Source: G963665495 sp963677785 (GTDB lineage: Bacteria; Desulfobacterota; Desulfovibrionia; Desulfovibrionales; Desulfovibrionaceae). Taken from it: a stretch of DNA of 64,000 bases. Position numbers and translations under genes: made by a program. The stretch spans positions 62,001-126,000 of the forward strand of contig CAXXDH010000003.1 of NCBI GenBank assembly GCA_963677785.2. The letters are read 5' to 3'. This document shows positions 24,486 through 34,190 of this stretch, piece by piece (the first letter of the stretch is position 1; every line of letters starts with the position of its first letter). Below the pieces are notes generated by a model that saw only the letters and a list, made by a program, of their open reading frames with translations, had not been told where the DNA came from and searched no databases.

Positions 24486-25172
24486 ATGTTTCCCATCGGT
24501 ACGCTCACCAATGTCGCCGCCGTGGTCTTCGGCGGCGCCCTCGGCCTGATTTTGCGGGGCCGGATGCCGGAATCCTGCCGACAGATCGTATTTCAAGGAC
24601 TCGGTCTCTGCACTCTGGTCATCGGCATCCGTATGGCCGTGAGTTTTGAGCAGCCGCTGACCCTGATTTTCAGCATCGTGCTGGGGGGCATCGCCGGAGA
24701 ACTTCTGCATCTGGAGGAGCGTTTCGACGATGCGGCAACCCGCTTAAAAAAACTGGTCAAATCCGACAACGCGCTCTTTTCCGACGGCATGGTCACAGCC
24801 TTCCTGATTTTCTGCATCGGCCCGCTGACCATTCTGGGCGCCTTTGACGAAGGCCTGCGCCAGGATCCCACCCTGCTCTACACCAAATCCATGCTCGACT
24901 GCTTCGCCGCCATCGCCCTGGCCGCTACCTATGGCGCGGGTGTGCTCTTTTCGGCCATTCCGCTTTTTTTGTACCAATTCGGCCTTACGCTCTTTGCCTC
25001 GAGTCTGGAAAGCGTGTTTTCCAAACTGGTCACCACCCAGCTGACAGCCACGGGCGGCGTGCTGATCATCGGCATCGGCTGCAACCTGCTCGAGTTGAAG
25101 CGCATCAAACTGACCAATCTGCTGCCCGCTCTGGTGTTGATAGTCCTGCTGACCTGGATCGCGGGAGGTTAG
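24486..25172 (+). CDS. DUF554 family membrane protein
   Basis: A 228-residue inner-membrane protein of the DUF554 (YdfK/YqgA) family, with about six hydrophobic helices and the family segments GTLTNVAAVVFGGALGL and FLIFCIGPLTILGAFDEGL. Its transport or other role is not established. The start ATG 24486 gives the usual family N-terminus (MFPIGTLTN) although no strong ribosome site is seen. It lies 74 bases past the unknown gene and converges with the TMTC-like gene. Confidence 0.85.
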   Translation: MFPIGTLTNVAAVVFGGALGLILRGRMPESCRQIVFQGLGLCTLVIGIRMAVSFEQPLTLIFSIVLGGIAGELLHLEERFDDAATRLKKLVKSDNALFSDGMVTAFLIFCIGPLTILGAFDEGLRQDPTLLYTKSMLDCFAAIALAATYGAGVLFSAIPLFLYQFGLTLFASSLESVFSKLVTTQLTATGGVLIIGIGCNLLELKRIKLTNLLPALVLIVLLTWIAGG

Positions 25173-25180
25173 GGTCGGTT

Positions 25181-26959
25181 TCAAGGAACCGGCCATTGCT
25201 TTGCGCACAGAGTTCGCAACTCCTGCGGTGATTTCTGCAATTCGGAAGCCTGCTGTTCCCATCTGCCCGACAGCGCGCCGGCACGGCAAAATTGTTGCAA
25301 CGCCATGCTCTCATTGTCCGCCTTGAGATAGAGCTCTCCTAAAAGGTATGCCAGGCGATCCGAACCGGGATCTATCCGTGCCGCCAGGCGCATTTCATTC
25401 ACGGCGGCATCAATATCCCCCAGTTTCTTGTAAGCGGTTGCCGCGACTTCATAGACACGCGCCTCTGTTTTCCAGCCAAAGCATTTTTTGGCTTCTTGTA
25501 AAAAAGGCAGGGCGTCTTTTGGGATATCTTGTTTTATCAAACAAATTCCAATAGTTGTATAGACATTGCAAGCTTGGGGATTCATTTCGACGACTCGCAG
25601 ATACGAGTCCAAAGCTTCCCCAAAACGCTTTCTGTTCTGCAAGGTAACGCCGTGGTTGTAATACCCGCGCCAATTTAACGGACGCTTTGCAATGGTGTCC
25701 TGCCACAGCGTCAGCTCATCCTGATAATCCGTATTGCGTTCCACTGAAACACAGCCCAAAAGGATTGCCGCCAGGAAGCCGAACAGACCGGCGGCAACGC
25801 GCAATCTGTTGGCGGGCAAAAAACGCTCCAGGATTGCAAGCCCCCGTACGCAGCCCAGGACCACCAAAAAAACAACGCCCATCAGGGGCACGTACATCCG
25901 GTATTCGACCGCGGGATCCACCATCGGAGAAAGGCAGGTGGGCGCCAGGGTGAGAAAAATCCAGACCAGCGGAAAGCTCCAGGCTTTGCGGCGCCAAGCC
26001 CAGAAAAACGTCGCGCCTGCCAGGGCCAGTATGGTCAAGAACGGCCCCAGACCTTGCCAGAATTTCGCCTCGCCCCAGCCATAATCCAAAACCAGCGGCG
26101 AGGGCCAGAAAACCAGCCGGAAATAATGCAGCACCACTTCGCCCTGGGTAAAAATATACCGCTGAAAAGGAATAACCGTGGTTTTAACTCCCTGGTCAAG
26201 CTGGCCGCCAAGCAAAATAAGGACGACATGCAGGGCCATTGCCACGGCCAGCCCTCCGTACAGCATTTTTGCTTCCGCCAAAGCACGGGCAGGACGTTTG
26301 CCGCGTATACTATAGTCGCAGGCAAAGATCAGAAACGGCGCAATGCCCACGGATTCTTTTGTCCCCGCCCCCAGCAGATAGGCGCCCATGGCCAGAAGAT
26401 ACCAGCCCGCAGGCTTGTTCGCGCTGCGCCCTCTGAGAGCGCAATAGATGCAAAGCAAAAAAAACAATGCGGCCTGGGATTCCAGGCGTTGCGAGACATA
26501 CGCCACGGCCTGGGTGGTCAGCGGATGCACGCACCAGATGAGTGCAGTCCAAAACGCCAGCCAGTGCGCCATGGCTTGTATGCGGCGCGCGGCAGTGCCG
26601 GTGGCGCGCCATTCCGAAAGCATCAGCAGAATCAGGTTGCAAAGCACTACCGCCACAGCGGCATGGATCAGGATGTTGCCCAGATGATAGCTCCAGGTCT
26701 GCTCGCCGCTGATGGCGTAATTCACGGCAAACGAGAGCGCGGCAATGGGCCTTCCGCTCACGCCCCGCCTGGAGTCCGTCAGCAAAGGCCCCCAGACCGG
26801 ACTGAAGGATTGAATACGCGTATTTTTAGTAATATTCAGGCCGTCGTCGTACACAAACGGCGATGTGAGCGTGTTCCCATATACGGCGAAAACAACACAA
26901 ACGAGCAGCAACGTACGCAGGGCTCTGTTTTTCACGCAGGCGTCCAAAAAATCCAGCAT
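25181..26959 (-). CDS. TMTC-like membrane protein: GT-C glycosyltransferase fold with C-terminal TPR
   Basis: A 592-residue protein with about ten or eleven transmembrane helices in residues 12-400, followed by TPR repeats (for example YYNHGVTLQNRKRFGEALDSYLRVVEMNPQ at roughly 445-475). The N-terminal loop FVYDDGLN carries the DD pair typical of GT-C enzymes and of TMTC O-mannosyltransferases; VSGRPIAALSFAVNY is another TMTC hallmark. It would act on the periplasmic side using a lipid-linked sugar. The acceptor is unknown. ATG 26959 has AAGGGA upstream. It is divergent from the LytTR regulator gene. Confidence 0.8.
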   Translation of the reverse strand: MLDFLDACVKNRALRTLLLVCVVFAVYGNTLTSPFVYDDGLNITKNTRIQSFSPVWGPLLTDSRRGVSGRPIAALSFAVNYAISGEQTWSYHLGNILIHAAVAVVLCNLILLMLSEWRATGTAARRIQAMAHWLAFWTALIWCVHPLTTQAVAYVSQRLESQAALFFLLCIYCALRGRSANKPAGWYLLAMGAYLLGAGTKESVGIAPFLIFACDYSIRGKRPARALAEAKMLYGGLAVAMALHVVLILLGGQLDQGVKTTVIPFQRYIFTQGEVVLHYFRLVFWPSPLVLDYGWGEAKFWQGLGPFLTILALAGATFFWAWRRKAWSFPLVWIFLTLAPTCLSPMVDPAVEYRMYVPLMGVVFLVVLGCVRGLAILERFLPANRLRVAAGLFGFLAAILLGCVSVERNTDYQDELTLWQDTIAKRPLNWRGYYNHGVTLQNRKRFGEALDSYLRVVEMNPQACNVYTTIGICLIKQDIPKDALPFLQEAKKCFGWKTEARVYEVAATAYKKLGDIDAAVNEMRLAARIDPGSDRLAYLLGELYLKADNESMALQQFCRAGALSGRWEQQASELQKSPQELRTLCAKQWPVP

Positions 26960-27101
26960 CCAAAAATCCCTTGTTTTCAAAATCAGATTGCTCCGAGCGC
27001 AATAAATGATCTCACCCGAACAGGCAACAATCCCCTGCACCCGAACGTCGGAACGCCGTGGGGCAGTTGCAAACGCCCCGTGCACCAGCTATGATCCGCG
27101 T

Positions 27102-27890
27102 ATGACGCCTACACCGCTGCGCTGCCTTGTCGTCGATGACGAACCGCCGGCCAGGGATGAACTGGCCTATCTGCTTTCCTGCCTGGACAATGTGGAGATC
27201 GTGGCTCTGGCATCCACGGCGCGCGCCGCCCTGCAGGCCATTGCCGAACACGCGCCTGACCTGGTGTTTCTGGATATCCACATGCCCGGTCAGGATGGTT
27301 TCTTTGTCACCGGCGAACTTTGCACCATGCCAAATCCGCCCTTGGTGGTCATGGCCACGGCCTACGACGACTACGCCATACGGGCTTTTGACGAAAACGC
27401 CATCGATTACGTGCTGAAGCCTTTTACGGAAGACCGCATCGCCAAAAGCGTGGAACGCGCCCGTAAGTTGCTGCACCGCAAAGGTACCGGCGCGGGCAAG
27501 GATGCAATCGACCGTTTGATGGCGGCTTTGAGCCTGGGGCGGAGCCGGGCCTGCAAACGGGTGCCCGTGGAACACAGCGGCCGGCTGCTGCTGCTCAGTC
27601 CGGAGGAAATCCTTTACTGCAATACGGAAAACAAACGCGTCTTCGTCCACACGCACAGGGAATGTTTTCCCGCCCAGGCCGGCACCACACTGGAATCCCT
27701 GAGCGAACGACTCGGTCCCGAACTTTTTTTTCGCTGCCATCGGGCCTTTCTCGTCAACCTGGAGCATGTCCAGGCAGTCACCTCCTGGGAAAACGGACGC
27801 TATCTTCTGACCATCAAAACCCCCGAGCAGACGGAAATCCCCGTCAGCAAGGCCAATGTCCGCGAGCTCAAAGCCCGCCTCGGCCTTTGA
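27102..27890 (+). CDS. LytTR-type response regulator
   Basis: A 262-residue response regulator. The receiver domain (residues 5-125) has the acidic pocket VVDDE (10-14) and phosphoacceptor Asp58 in LVFLDIHMPG; the conserved Lys is in YVLKPF. The C-terminal LytTR DNA-binding domain (about 160-262) shows the usual FFRCHRAFLVNLEHV core. It is followed by a LytS-type kinase and a CstA-family transporter, the same gene set as the E. coli pyruvate-responsive BtsSR/BtsT system, so control of the downstream transporter is likely. Confidence 0.93.
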   Translation: MTPTPLRCLVVDDEPPARDELAYLLSCLDNVEIVALASTARAALQAIAEHAPDLVFLDIHMPGQDGFFVTGELCTMPNPPLVVMATAYDDYAIRAFDENAIDYVLKPFTEDRIAKSVERARKLLHRKGTGAGKDAIDRLMAALSLGRSRACKRVPVEHSGRLLLLSPEEILYCNTENKRVFVHTHRECFPAQAGTTLESLSERLGPELFFRCHRAFLVNLEHVQAVTSWENGRYLLTIKTPEQTEIPVSKANVRELKARLGL

Positions 27891-27993
27891 AATGTAGTTT
27901 ATCCCGCCAAAACGGCCGTCCATCCGCAGGAAACGGCCATTGAGTATTTCCCGCCTTACCATATTCAAAAATACGCGTACTGTAGGAACCGAA

Positions 27994-29769
27994 ATGGCTA
28001 CCAATGAAATCATGATGTTGATCATCACACTTGCCCAATACGTGGTCCTGATGCTGGCCGCGGCGTTTGTGCTCTTCACCCTCAGGCCGGTACGCCGGTT
28101 GGGACGACTGGGCATGACCAACGAACTGCTCACCACGAAATGCTTTCTGGCCTTTATCTTCGGACTGTTCGGCATCATGGGCAATTACAGCGCGGATCCG
28201 GTGTTTCATTCCTACGCCAACCTGCGCGCCATGAGCGTGATCACCGGAGGTTTGTTCGGCGGTCCGGTTGTGGGACTCGGCGCCGGAGCCATTGCCGGAG
28301 GCTGGCGTTTTCTTATCGACATCGGCGGTTTTTCCGCCACGCCCTGCGCTCTGGCCACCGTCCTGGAAGGCGCAGCCGCGGGCTGGCTGCATCTGCGCCT
28401 GGGGCGCCGCGCTCTGGACTGGCGTACGGCCTCTATTCTGGCCGTTGTGGGAGAATCCATGCACATGCTGCTGGTCCTGGCCCTGGCCCGTCCGTTTGCC
28501 GAGGCCTGGAATCTGGTGGAAGTGATCACCATCCCCATGGTCGTGCTGAACTCCGTGGGCGCAGGCCTGTTTCTGCATATCATCGTGATGTACAACCATT
28601 TTCACGAAGTCCGGGATTCCAATTCCGCGCAAAAAATTCTGGCCATCGCCAACCGCACGGTGGCCCATCTGCGTTTCGGCCTGAATTTTGAAACCGCCCG
28701 CGAAACCGCGAACATCATCCTCTCTGAAGTCAGCGTTGCCGCAGTGGCTCTGACGGACCGGACTACGGTCCTGGCCCATGCGGGAGTCGGCACGGACCAC
28801 CACCTTCCCGGACAGGATCTGGTCACCCAGGCCACGCGCAGCGTGGTGGCTTCCGGCAAGCCCACGTTTCTGCATTCCCAAAGCGAAATCGGCTGTTCCT
28901 GTCCGGACTGCCCGTTTCGCGAGGCCGTCATCGTGCCGCTGCGCAAGCAGGACAGCGTGGTGGGCATCCTGAAATTTTACGGAACCGCGGACCAGCCCTT
29001 GAGCCCGATCACCTATGAACTGGCCAAGGGCCTTGGCGGCCTTTTTTCCACCCAGCTGGAGCTGGAGGAAATCGAAGCACGGGACCGCTTGCTGGCCCAG
29101 GCCGAAATAGGCAGGTTGCAGGCCCAGATCAACCCCCATTTTCTGTTCAATTCGCTCAACGCCATCGCCTCGCTGTGCCGTACGGATTCCGGCAAGGCGC
29201 GCAGCCTGATCCTGGATCTGGCGCTCTATATGCGCAAAAATCTGGACAACAGCCGCGAGCTGATTCCGCTTTCCGATGAACTCGAACAAGTGGACGCCTA
29301 CCTGGCCATAGAAAAAGCCCGCTTCGGCGAACGCATCCTTTTTACCGCCACAATCAGCGACGAGGCCAGGCACTGGCCTACTCCGCCGCTGATGATCCAG
29401 CCCATCATTGAAAACGCCATCCGCCACGGCATTGCCCACAAAGAAGAAGGCGGAGAAATCCGGCTGCGCGCCCAGGTGGAAAAAAACATCCTCTGCATTG
29501 AAATCTCTGACAATGGCGTGGGGATCGGCCGCGAGCACATCGAGGAGGCCCTGCAGCCGGCTCCCGGCCGTGCGGGCCTGCGTACCGACAAAATCGGCCT
29601 GGCCAACTGCCACCAACGCCTGTTGCGGAATTATGGCCCGAATTTCGGGCTGAAGATCCATAGTAACCCTGGAGCGGGAACCCGCGTATCCATGCGGATT
29701 CCCCGGCCCGAGCAAGCTGTTGCCGACGCGCCTCCCGTAGTGCGCCGGGAGACGCTGCTCGCCGGCTGA
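27994..29769 (+). CDS. LytS-type sensor histidine kinase
   Basis: A 591-residue membrane kinase. The N-terminal 5TMR-LYT sensor has about six helices (residues 5-205), then a GAF-like domain with a GCSCPDCPF motif, then a His_kinase domain with phosphorylated His382 in INPHFLFNSLN, and an ATPase domain (NAIRHGIAH, ISDNGVGIGREH). TAGGAA precedes ATG 27994; an upstream TTG at 27940 is rejected. It pairs with the LytTR regulator just upstream. The ligand could be extracellular pyruvate or peptide by analogy with BtsS. Confidence 0.93.
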   Translation: MATNEIMMLIITLAQYVVLMLAAAFVLFTLRPVRRLGRLGMTNELLTTKCFLAFIFGLFGIMGNYSADPVFHSYANLRAMSVITGGLFGGPVVGLGAGAIAGGWRFLIDIGGFSATPCALATVLEGAAAGWLHLRLGRRALDWRTASILAVVGESMHMLLVLALARPFAEAWNLVEVITIPMVVLNSVGAGLFLHIIVMYNHFHEVRDSNSAQKILAIANRTVAHLRFGLNFETARETANIILSEVSVAAVALTDRTTVLAHAGVGTDHHLPGQDLVTQATRSVVASGKPTFLHSQSEIGCSCPDCPFREAVIVPLRKQDSVVGILKFYGTADQPLSPITYELAKGLGGLFSTQLELEEIEARDRLLAQAEIGRLQAQINPHFLFNSLNAIASLCRTDSGKARSLILDLALYMRKNLDNSRELIPLSDELEQVDAYLAIEKARFGERILFTATISDEARHWPTPPLMIQPIIENAIRHGIAHKEEGGEIRLRAQVEKNILCIEISDNGVGIGREHIEEALQPAPGRAGLRTDKIGLANCHQRLLRNYGPNFGLKIHSNPGAGTRVSMRIPRPEQAVADAPPVVRRETLLAG

Positions 29770-29841
29770 GGGATTCGCGCCGTGCACTCGCGCCTCCCTG
29801 CTCCGCAATAACCAACTGTCCCACTTTGGAGGGAGGACGCC

Positions 29842-31269
29842 ATGGCATACCTGCTTATCTGCATCGGCCTGCTCATTGTCGGCTATTTCACCTACGGCAA
29901 AATCGTTGACAACATTTTCGGACCCGACCCCAACCGGGCGACCCCGGCCCAGACAAGGTCCGACGGCGTGGACTATCTGGAAATGCCCACCTGGAAGGTC
30001 TTTTTCATCCAGCTGCTGGACATCGCCGGACTCGGCCCCATTTTCGGCCCCATCCTGGGCGCTCTCTACGGTCCCAGCGCCCTGCTCTGGATCGTGATCG
30101 GCTCCATCTTTGCCGGCGCCGTCCACGATTACTTCAGCGGCATGCTCTCCGTACGCGACAACGGCGCTTCCATCCCGGAAGTTGTCGGCAACTACATGGG
30201 CATGACAGCCCGGCAGATCATGCGCGTCTTTTCTCTGCTGCTGCTGGTGCTCGTGGGCGTGGTCTTCGTGCTCGGCCCGGCCAAACTGCTGGGCAAACTC
30301 ACGGGCTTCAACGTTCCACTGCTCACCGCCTGTATCTTCGGCTACTACTTTCTGGCAACCGTTCTGCCCATCGACAAAATCATCGGACGCCTTTATCCCA
30401 TCTTTGGCGCTCTGCTGCTGTTCATGACCTTCGGCGTCATGGGCGGTCTCGGATTCAGCGATCATGCCGTCCTGCCCAACCTGGATTTCATGATCAACAC
30501 CCACCCCACGCACGCGCCCATCTGGCCCCTGCTGTTCATCACCCTGTCCTGCGGCGCCATCAGCGGCTTTCATTCTACCCAGTCTCCGCTCATGGCCCGC
30601 TGCATCAAGAATGAAAACAAAGGCCGCATGGTGTTTTACGGCGCCATGATCGTGGAAGGCATCATCGCCCTGATCTGGGCCACGGCCGGCCTGTCCTTCT
30701 ACGACAACCCCGAATTGCTGCAGGCGGCCATCAAGGCCGGTTCCCCCGCCGGCGTGGTCAATGAGATCTGCAACGCGCTGCTCGGTCCTGTGGGCGGCTT
30801 CCTGGCCATACTGGGCGTCATTGTCCTGCCCATCACCTCGGGCGACACCGCCTTCCGTTCTTCGCGCCTGATCCTGGCCGAGACCTTCAAGATGGACCAG
30901 AGCAAAGCCGCAAAACGGCTGCTCATCGCCATCCCCATGTTCGTGGTGGCCTTCCTGATCTCGCTTAACGACTTCAACATCATCTGGCGCTACTTCGGCT
31001 GGTCCAACCAGACGCTGTCCATGCTCGTACTCTGGGCCGCCGCCATTTACCTGGCCCACAAGGCCAAATTCCACTGGATTGCGTCCCTGCCGGCATCCTT
31101 CATGACAGCGGTGGACGTCTCTTTTATCCTGCAGGCGAAAATCGGCTTCAACCTGCCTCCAGAAATCTCCAACATCATTGGCGTGGCCAGTGCCGTGGCC
31201 GCTCTGATCGCCTTTCTGGTCTATTCCGCCAAGTACCGCGCAAGCGCTGAACCCGAAGCGCAGGCCTGA
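29842..31269 (+). CDS. Carbon starvation protein CstA family transporter (short form)
   Basis: A 475-residue inner-membrane transporter with about 12-13 hydrophobic helices. The family motif FIQLLDIAGLGPIFGPILGALYGP at the N-terminus and SGDTAFRSSRLI are clear. It is much shorter than E. coli CstA (701) or BtsT (716), lacking the C-terminal extension; the reading frame ends at a strong terminator, so this looks like a genuine short form. GGAGGGAGG precedes the ATG. Family members import pyruvate or peptides. Its position behind a LytSR pair suggests nutrient-controlled uptake. Confidence 0.92.
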   Translation: MAYLLICIGLLIVGYFTYGKIVDNIFGPDPNRATPAQTRSDGVDYLEMPTWKVFFIQLLDIAGLGPIFGPILGALYGPSALLWIVIGSIFAGAVHDYFSGMLSVRDNGASIPEVVGNYMGMTARQIMRVFSLLLLVLVGVVFVLGPAKLLGKLTGFNVPLLTACIFGYYFLATVLPIDKIIGRLYPIFGALLLFMTFGVMGGLGFSDHAVLPNLDFMINTHPTHAPIWPLLFITLSCGAISGFHSTQSPLMARCIKNENKGRMVFYGAMIVEGIIALIWATAGLSFYDNPELLQAAIKAGSPAGVVNEICNALLGPVGGFLAILGVIVLPITSGDTAFRSSRLILAETFKMDQSKAAKRLLIAIPMFVVAFLISLNDFNIIWRYFGWSNQTLSMLVLWAAAIYLAHKAKFHWIASLPASFMTAVDVSFILQAKIGFNLPPEISNIIGVASAVAALIAFLVYSAKYRASAEPEAQA

Positions 31270-31294
31270 GGCCTGCTTCCCCTTCCTTGCATTG

Positions 31295-31328
31295 CAAGAC
31301 CCCGGTTCGGCCGGGGTCTTGTTTTTTT
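31295..31328 (+). terminator. Terminator of the LytR-LytS-CstA set
   Basis: CAAGACCCCGG and CCGGGGTCTTG form an eleven-base stem with a short loop, followed by seven T. Confidence 0.9.
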
Positions 31329-31595
31329 GCACGGGTTGCTGTTGCATAAATTCCCGTGTCCCTCCCTACTGTGTTTGAAGCTGCCGTATTTTTAACTCAA
31401 TTGCGACATTCTTTTTCTCTCAGGATTGCTTAAAATATAAACTAAGCATATCATTGTCTGATCATTCTTAGGGACTTATGCTTTTTTTGTATTTGTATGC
31501 TTCTGCATAAAAATTATCTGCAAATTTTATGCATGTTTCGTACTATGCATAGCATTACTGTTATTTAATCATCAGGGACTTCATCAGGGGGAGTT
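31329..31595. other. Intergenic region upstream of chemoreceptor gene
   Basis: AT-rich region of about 270 bases. It contains an inverted repeat TGCATAAAA (31504-31512) / TTTTATGCA (31525-31533), followed at 31545-31550 by a further ATGCAT. No standard promoter pair is convincing. Confidence 0.5.
31504..31533. promoter_or_regulatory. Inverted repeat upstream of chemoreceptor gene
   Basis: Nine-base arms TGCATAAAA and TTTTATGCA are separated by 12 bases and centred about 75 bases before the start codon. It could be an operator; the factor is unknown. Confidence 0.35.
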
Positions 31596-33908
31596 GTGTC
31601 TAAAATTCGCAGTCTTAATACGGTCCTGGCTCTTAGTATTTCCATAGTGATAGTCTGTATTGTAACACCGGCAGTGTTTTGGATAAGTTCCATCACGTAC
31701 CAGTCCACTGTGGAAACTCAGAAGAAAGCCATGACAAACCTAGTACAGGCAACGATGAACTCAATGGACGACTACCTCGCCGAGGTATCAGGCCTGGCCA
31801 GGATGTTCGCATCACAACGCGGCGTACGCACTGCTTTGCAAGTCGCAAAATATTCGGATGCGCAAAGCCTGGTAGAAGGAATGGTAAAGGAACTTCCTGG
31901 AATCTGGGCGGCCTTTGTGTTCGACGCTTCCGGCTATATCCAGGTGGGACAAAACGCCCAGGGTAAGGACCTGGCGGGAAAAGACGTCAGCGAGGAGAAG
32001 TTCTTCAAAAAAACCCTTGACGCTGACGGCCTATGGATGTCTCCAACCATCCGCAAAGCGGCAGACGGCGTACCCGGCACATTTTTTATCAGTGCACCGG
32101 TCAAAGACGGCAAAGGCCAGGTGCTGGGCGGCATTTGCATCATGCCCGACTGGGACAAATTCACAAGGAAAAATATAGATCCCTACCGCATCGGCAATGA
32201 GGGCTACGGATACATGCTGGACGGCCAGGGAACCTTCATCGCGCATGCGGTGGACAAAAAACTGCTGGGCCAAAACGTAGCCAAATATGATTTTACACAG
32301 TGGGCTCTGAAAGAAAAAAAGGGGATTCTGCCCTACGCTTGGGAAGGACGGCAGAAACTGATGGCCTGCGATACGGATCCGCTCACCGGATGGGTCATTC
32401 TGATGAGCGCCTACGAAGACGACCTGGCCCACACGGCCATCGCCCAGCGCAACGGTTTGATCATCGGCGGCATCTGTGTGGTGCTCATCGTCATCACCAT
32501 CCTCTTGCTGCTCCTGCGCAATACCGTCCTGACGCCGATCCGCGGCATCATGGACTACGCGGCCAAAATCGCCCATGGGGATTTCAACGCCAAGCTCGCC
32601 CGGACCTACAAGTATGAATTCAAGGTTCTTTCCGATGAAATCCTTGTCATGGTCGCGGAACTCAAAAACAAGCTGGGATTCGCGGAAGGTGTTCTCGACG
32701 GCATCGCCATTCCATCGGCAATTGTGGGACCGGACTTCAAAATGCTCTGGCTCAATGAACTGCAATGTACGCTTCTGGAAAAAAACAAAAAGCCGGAAGA
32801 CTATATCGGCATGACCTCGGGAGAATTTTTTTACAATGACACGGGCAAAGAAACCTTGAGCGACAAAGCCGTTAAAGACCGCGCCAAAGTGCAGCAGGAG
32901 TTGGCGGTGCCTCTGCCATCCGGCAAAGAATTGATCGTCTACGTCTCAACAACTCCATTTTTCGACATGGATGGCACCCTGCTCGGTTCGGTTACCAACT
33001 GGATAGATTTGACGGACATTCGCCACCAGCAACAGAAAATCGAGGAACAGAACGAAAAGATATCCCGGGCGGCAACTGTTGCGGACAACATCTCGCAAAA
33101 CCTTTCTTCCGCGGCGGAGGAACTGTCCGCACAAGTCGAACAAGCCAGCGGAGGAGCTGAATCGCAACGCGAGCGCATGACGGAGACCGCCACGGCCATG
33201 AACCAGATGAACGTTTCCGTTCTGGAAGTCGCCCGCAATGCCTCGGACGCGGCGGACGTCACCACCAATGCCAGAGAACAGGCCGAGGCTGGCGCCGGAA
33301 ACCTGAGCGATCTGATCAAAATGATCGGCGAAGTACATGAGCATGCGCTGGGACTCAAGGATTCCATGCAGGATCTCGGCACCCAGGCCCAGGGAATCGG
33401 CAATATCCTCGATGTCATTTCCGATATTGCGGACCAGACCAACCTGCTCGCGCTCAACGCCGCCATTGAGGCTGCCCGGGCAGGAGAAGCCGGACGCGGC
33501 TTCGCGGTCGTTGCCGACGAAGTACGCAAACTTGCGGAAAAGACCATGGATGCCACGCGCGAAGTGGGCGGCGCCGTCAGCAGCATCCAGTCCGTGACGG
33601 ATCTCAACATCAAGGCCACCAATAAAGCAGCGGACAAAATTGCCGAAAGCACCCAACTGGCTGCAAAATCAGGAGAAGTGCTGCAAGCCATTGTCGCCTT
33701 GATGGAAAACGCGGCCGAACAGGTCAGCGGCATTGCCGCGGCAGCCGAGGAACAGTCCGCGACCAGCGAACAGATCAACCGCGCCATTGATGAGGTCAAC
33801 AGCCTCTCGGGGCAGACTTCCGAGGTCATGATCCAGTCCACCTCGGCCGTGCAGGAAGTTGCCAAGATGGCGGCGGAACTGACCCAGGTTATCGACGAAA
33901 TGTCTTAG
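31596..33908 (+). CDS. Methyl-accepting chemotaxis protein with Cache and PAS domains
   Basis: A 770-residue transmembrane chemoreceptor. TM1 (about 10-32) and TM2 (about 285-310) flank a periplasmic Cache-type ligand domain (LWMSPTIRKAADG and the PYRIGNEGYGYMLDGQG part are typical). A HAMP linker, a PAS domain (about 365-475) and the signalling hairpin follow, with the family tip DIADQTNLLALNAAIEAARAG. No CheR-binding pentapeptide is seen at the C-terminus (ends VIDEMS). The start is GTG, with GGGGGAG three bases upstream. It has its own terminator. The ligand is not predictable. Confidence 0.95.
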   Translation: MSKIRSLNTVLALSISIVIVCIVTPAVFWISSITYQSTVETQKKAMTNLVQATMNSMDDYLAEVSGLARMFASQRGVRTALQVAKYSDAQSLVEGMVKELPGIWAAFVFDASGYIQVGQNAQGKDLAGKDVSEEKFFKKTLDADGLWMSPTIRKAADGVPGTFFISAPVKDGKGQVLGGICIMPDWDKFTRKNIDPYRIGNEGYGYMLDGQGTFIAHAVDKKLLGQNVAKYDFTQWALKEKKGILPYAWEGRQKLMACDTDPLTGWVILMSAYEDDLAHTAIAQRNGLIIGGICVVLIVITILLLLLRNTVLTPIRGIMDYAAKIAHGDFNAKLARTYKYEFKVLSDEILVMVAELKNKLGFAEGVLDGIAIPSAIVGPDFKMLWLNELQCTLLEKNKKPEDYIGMTSGEFFYNDTGKETLSDKAVKDRAKVQQELAVPLPSGKELIVYVSTTPFFDMDGTLLGSVTNWIDLTDIRHQQQKIEEQNEKISRAATVADNISQNLSSAAEELSAQVEQASGGAESQRERMTETATAMNQMNVSVLEVARNASDAADVTTNAREQAEAGAGNLSDLIKMIGEVHEHALGLKDSMQDLGTQAQGIGNILDVISDIADQTNLLALNAAIEAARAGEAGRGFAVVADEVRKLAEKTMDATREVGGAVSSIQSVTDLNIKATNKAADKIAESTQLAAKSGEVLQAIVALMENAAEQVSGIAAAAEEQSATSEQINRAIDEVNSLSGQTSEVMIQSTSAVQEVAKMAAELTQVIDEMS

Positions 33909-33930
33909 GGCCGGATCTGCTCTGATGCCT

Positions 33931-33966
33931 AAAGCCGGCGGGCAGCCCGCCGGCTTTCTTTTTTTG
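33931..33966 (+). terminator. Terminator of chemoreceptor gene
   Basis: GCCGGCGGGC-A-GCCCGCCGGC (33934-33954) forms a perfect ten-base stem followed by a T-rich run. Confidence 0.9.
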
Positions 33967-34190
33967 CCGGCGCAGCAGTCCGCCGCAATACCTGCCTGGC
34001 CGCCTGCCTTTCCACATTGACAAACAAATTCCCCGAATTCTACAACCCCGCGCATAAGCAACCGGCCTTTGCAGGAATTCGTTGGCGCACTGCTCCACGG
34101 TTATTTTATCCCAGCGAAATGATACAGCTCCTTACGGAAAGGCTCTCCAAATTGAGCACACGAAATCGGAACATTTTTTGAGGAAAAGCC

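Noticed and set aside
27868..31347. Very long open frame on the minus strand opposite the kinase and cstA
   Set aside because: It runs antisense through two well-recognised genes and its composition (Gly/His/Gln/Asp-rich) is what a GC-rich gene gives on the complementary strand.
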